From: CBDFKK01 sp965248815
Lineage (GTDB): Bacteria > Pseudomonadota > Alphaproteobacteria > SMXP01
Reading direction: 5' to 3'
Length of the DNA: 64,000 nucleotides
Assembly: GCA_965248815.1 (NCBI GenBank)
Contig: CBDFKK010000008.1
Location: 2,604,001-2,668,000 of the forward strand
Part shown: positions 62,090-64,000 of the stretch, piece by piece
Layout of the letters: each line of letters begins with the position of its first letter
Numbering within the stretch: the first letter of the stretch is position 1
Position numbers and translations under genes: made by a program
The notes under the pieces: model-generated
Told to the model about the DNA's origin: nothing
Seen by the model: only the letters and a program-made list of their open reading frames with translations
Databases searched by the model: none

Positions 62090-64000
62090 ATGCCGCTTTA
62101 CACAAGAGGTCACCTCAAGACTGCCTTGAGGGGAGGTGTTTCGTTTTTAGCCATTGCTGCTTTGACCGGCACGCCAACGGACGTTTATGCCCAATTCGGT
62201 GACATCACCGTTACAGCGCGGAAGAGAGAACAAAACCTCCAAGATGTTCCTCTGTCCATTGCGACGTTCAACACAGCTCAAATCGAGCGGCAAGGCCTGA
62301 CGGATTTTCAGGATTACGCCAAATTTCTGACTAGCGTGTCCTTTGGCACCTCCTCCCCTGGTGCTTCGACCATCGCTTTTCGCGGCGCGGTTTCGCAACC
62401 CAGCGGCTTCGATACGGTGAGCTCGTCCACCATTTATTTGGATGAGATACCGGTCACCAGAGACGGCCAAAACCCTGATATCCGATTGATTGACATTGAG
62501 CGCCTGGAAGCGCTCTCCGGACCGCAGCCGACCATCTATGGTGCCGGAGCACAGTCGGGCACGCTCAAAATCGTCACCAACAAACCCGATACATCAGAGT
62601 TTGGGGCGTTCATTGATTTAGGTGCCGGCAAGACCAAAAACGGCGAAGCGAGTTACGATGTTAGCGGGATGGTTAATATTCCCATCATAGAAGACAAGCT
62701 CGCGGTGCGCTTGGTCGGTTTCTATGAAGAAGAGGGCGGCTATATCGATAACGTCCTTGGAACAACGAGCTTTTATTCGCCAGCGTCCGGCACTCGCACA
62801 AATGCCGCTGTCGTCGAAGAAGACATCAACAATTCGACATCCGTCGGTGCACGTGCACATATCAAACTTAACGTCAACGAAAACTGGACAGTGACTACCG
62901 GAGTTACTTATCAGGATACGGACCTCGACTATTTGTTTGATTCTAACCCTCGTTTGGGCGACTTGCAGGTAGTCAAGTTCAAGGATGAAAACCGCAACGA
63001 TAATTGGTACAACCTTTCCTTCACGGTTGAAGGCGACCTCGGATTTGCCAACCTCGTCTCGGCATCAGGCTATCATCGGCGCAACATACAATATGACTTC
63101 GATGGCACGCAGTATGCGACTTCGGCTCGTGACGATTACGCGTCCTACACCGGCGCCTGCCCCGATGTGACGCCTCTTGATTATATCTATCAGTGTTACT
63201 ACAACCTTCACTACGGCTTCGGACCCGATCCGACGGCGCTGATACATCTTGATCAACGCGTCAAATCGTTCGTTCAGGAAATTCGCTTAACCTCTAAGGA
63301 AGACTCCGATAGCCGCTTTGGCTGGCTGATCGGTGCCTTCTATGAAAAGAAAAAGAACGATTGGGAATATACACAAGACATTGATGATCTTCCCACCGCG
63401 CCGCTTTCGTCGTACGCCTTCGGTTATTATTATTTGATGCCGACGACAACATATTTCAGTTCGGATTTTTATCGCCAGACAAACGAACAGATCGCCGTAT
63501 TCGGTGAGGTCAGCATAGATATTACCGACCGATTGGAAATTAGCGGCGGCGGTCGCTGGTTCCGCGACGAACAAAATATTAAATATCAGTCTTCGTTTCC
63601 AGTCGGTGTCGTTTACGACGCGTACGACATAAGCGGGAGAGTTACCGACTTTGCCTCCCGCGCCAACGCGACCTATCGGGTGACCGATGATTTCCTTGCC
63701 TATTTTACCCGCTCAGAAGGCACCCGCATTGGCGGCACAAACAACCTAAGGCCGGGAGGTGTGTCATCGCGGACGTATGACCCGGACAAGCTCATCAACT
63801 ATGAAATAGGTGTGAAGACCACATGGTGGGACGGGCGGATCGTCGCCAACCTATCGGCCTTTATGATGAAATGGAAAGAATTCCAGATTCAAACCACAGA
63901 TCCGGTGGCCGGCAACTTTGTGGTCGTCAATGTGGGGCAAGCGTCGATCGATGGGATTGAAGGCAATTTCGCGGTCCAGCCAATGGAGGGCCTAGAATTT
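62090..64000 (+). CDS. TonB-dependent outer-membrane receptor (partial, runs off the window)
   Basis: The ATG at 62090 with GGGGGAG upstream opens a frame that continues to the window edge (637 codons, no stop). A signal peptide (GGVSFLAIAALTGTP, ending VYAQ) is followed by the TonB-box/plug region ITVTARKREQNLQDVPLSIATF, RLEALSGPQPTIYGAGAQSGTLKIVTNKP and then barrel strands such as VRLVGFYEEEGGYIDN, LAYFTRSEGTRIGGTNNLRP and YEIGVKTTWWDGRIVANLSAFMMKWKEF. The plug RKREQNLQDVP motif is of the type common in alphaproteobacterial and sphingomonad receptors for organic solutes. The likely ligand is unknown. The 18-bp palindrome upstream suggests control by the TetR regulator. Confidence 0.93.
   Translation, partial: MPLYTRGHLKTALRGGVSFLAIAALTGTPTDVYAQFGDITVTARKREQNLQDVPLSIATFNTAQIERQGLTDFQDYAKFLTSVSFGTSSPGASTIAFRGAVSQPSGFDTVSSSTIYLDEIPVTRDGQNPDIRLIDIERLEALSGPQPTIYGAGAQSGTLKIVTNKPDTSEFGAFIDLGAGKTKNGEASYDVSGMVNIPIIEDKLAVRLVGFYEEEGGYIDNVLGTTSFYSPASGTRTNAAVVEEDINNSTSVGARAHIKLNVNENWTVTTGVTYQDTDLDYLFDSNPRLGDLQVVKFKDENRNDNWYNLSFTVEGDLGFANLVSASGYHRRNIQYDFDGTQYATSARDDYASYTGACPDVTPLDYIYQCYYNLHYGFGPDPTALIHLDQRVKSFVQEIRLTSKEDSDSRFGWLIGAFYEKKKNDWEYTQDIDDLPTAPLSSYAFGYYYLMPTTTYFSSDFYRQTNEQIAVFGEVSIDITDRLEISGGGRWFRDEQNIKYQSSFPVGVVYDAYDISGRVTDFASRANATYRVTDDFLAYFTRSEGTRIGGTNNLRPGGVSSRTYDPDKLINYEIGVKTTWWDGRIVANLSAFMMKWKEFQIQTTDPVAGNFVVVNVGQASIDGIEGNFAVQPMEGLEF

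Overview
The window looks like a chromosomal stretch of a free-living, aerobic, probably marine or soil proteobacterium, most likely an alphaproteobacterium. The grounds are a TonB-dependent receptor, many Tat-type leaders, a CopA/CopB copper pair, gamma-glutamylated polyamine catabolism (PuuA/PuuB), COG1233-type flavoproteins, DUF1838 proteins and an IS3-family element of a type common in alphaproteobacteria. The lineage is inferred from gene content only. I saw no rRNA, tRNA, CRISPR array or phage genes.

Layout. 1-6.2 kb: two DUF1838 genes, then two tail-to-tail RTX-repeat genes, one decayed and one truncated by a late stop. 6.3-10 kb: a secreted Cys-containing unknown, an Nramp-like transporter, a membrane-anchored FKBP and a small ABM-like protein. 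10.2-13.3 kb: an exported NmrA-like protein, a DUF1838 gene and two tandem SnoaL-like lipoproteins. 13.5-24.6 kb: a frameshifted membrane spermidine-synthase-like gene, an NmrA reductase, a sugar kinase, a hydrolase, an exported flavoprotein, an exported MDR enzyme with an ABC substrate-binding protein, and an aldo/keto reductase. 24.7-33 kb: a YcnI-like protein, an unknown plus an M23 peptidase, a beta-repeat lipoprotein, and the copper operon (His-rich protein, CopA, CopB). 33-41.6 kb: a SnoaL-like pseudogene, DUF1838, an amidohydrolase, a double cupin with an M24 peptidase, a Tat-exported SDR, a cytochrome c-sugar dehydrogenase fusion and a SUMF1-fold protein.

41.6-45.2 kb is a scar: an amidase cut off by an IS3-family element, a gene remnant on its other side, a 148-bp MITE-like inverted-repeat element and a frameshifted lipoprotein gene. 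45.2-49.5 kb is a three-gene operon of a GcvT-fold protein and two COG1233 flavoproteins. 49.7-54.3 kb holds cupins, a SnoaL-AraC fusion with two stops, a GFA protein, a glyoxalase-fold protein, a frameshifted O-methyltransferase and a MOSC protein. 54.3-64 kb holds puuB-puuA, a TetR regulator, a TPR-sulfotransferase, a propeller-like protein with an Asp/Asn beta-hydroxylase-like protein, and a TonB receptor running off the end.

Two window-wide themes stand out. First, six in-frame stop codons sit inside otherwise intact reading frames, five at positions where Trp or Gln is expected or plausible, and all six can be explained by C:G to T:A transitions. Three further genes carry apparent one-base deletions. 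The region is either decaying or contains sequence errors. Second, the same 18-bp palindrome TGAATGA-N4-TCATTCA lies in front of the TetR/puuA pair and again between the hydroxylase operon and the TonB receptor. This suggests one regulon linking polyamine catabolism, an outer-membrane receptor and a possible modification module. Several NAD(P)- or FAD-binding enzymes also carry Tat-type leaders, which is unusual for nicotinamide enzymes.
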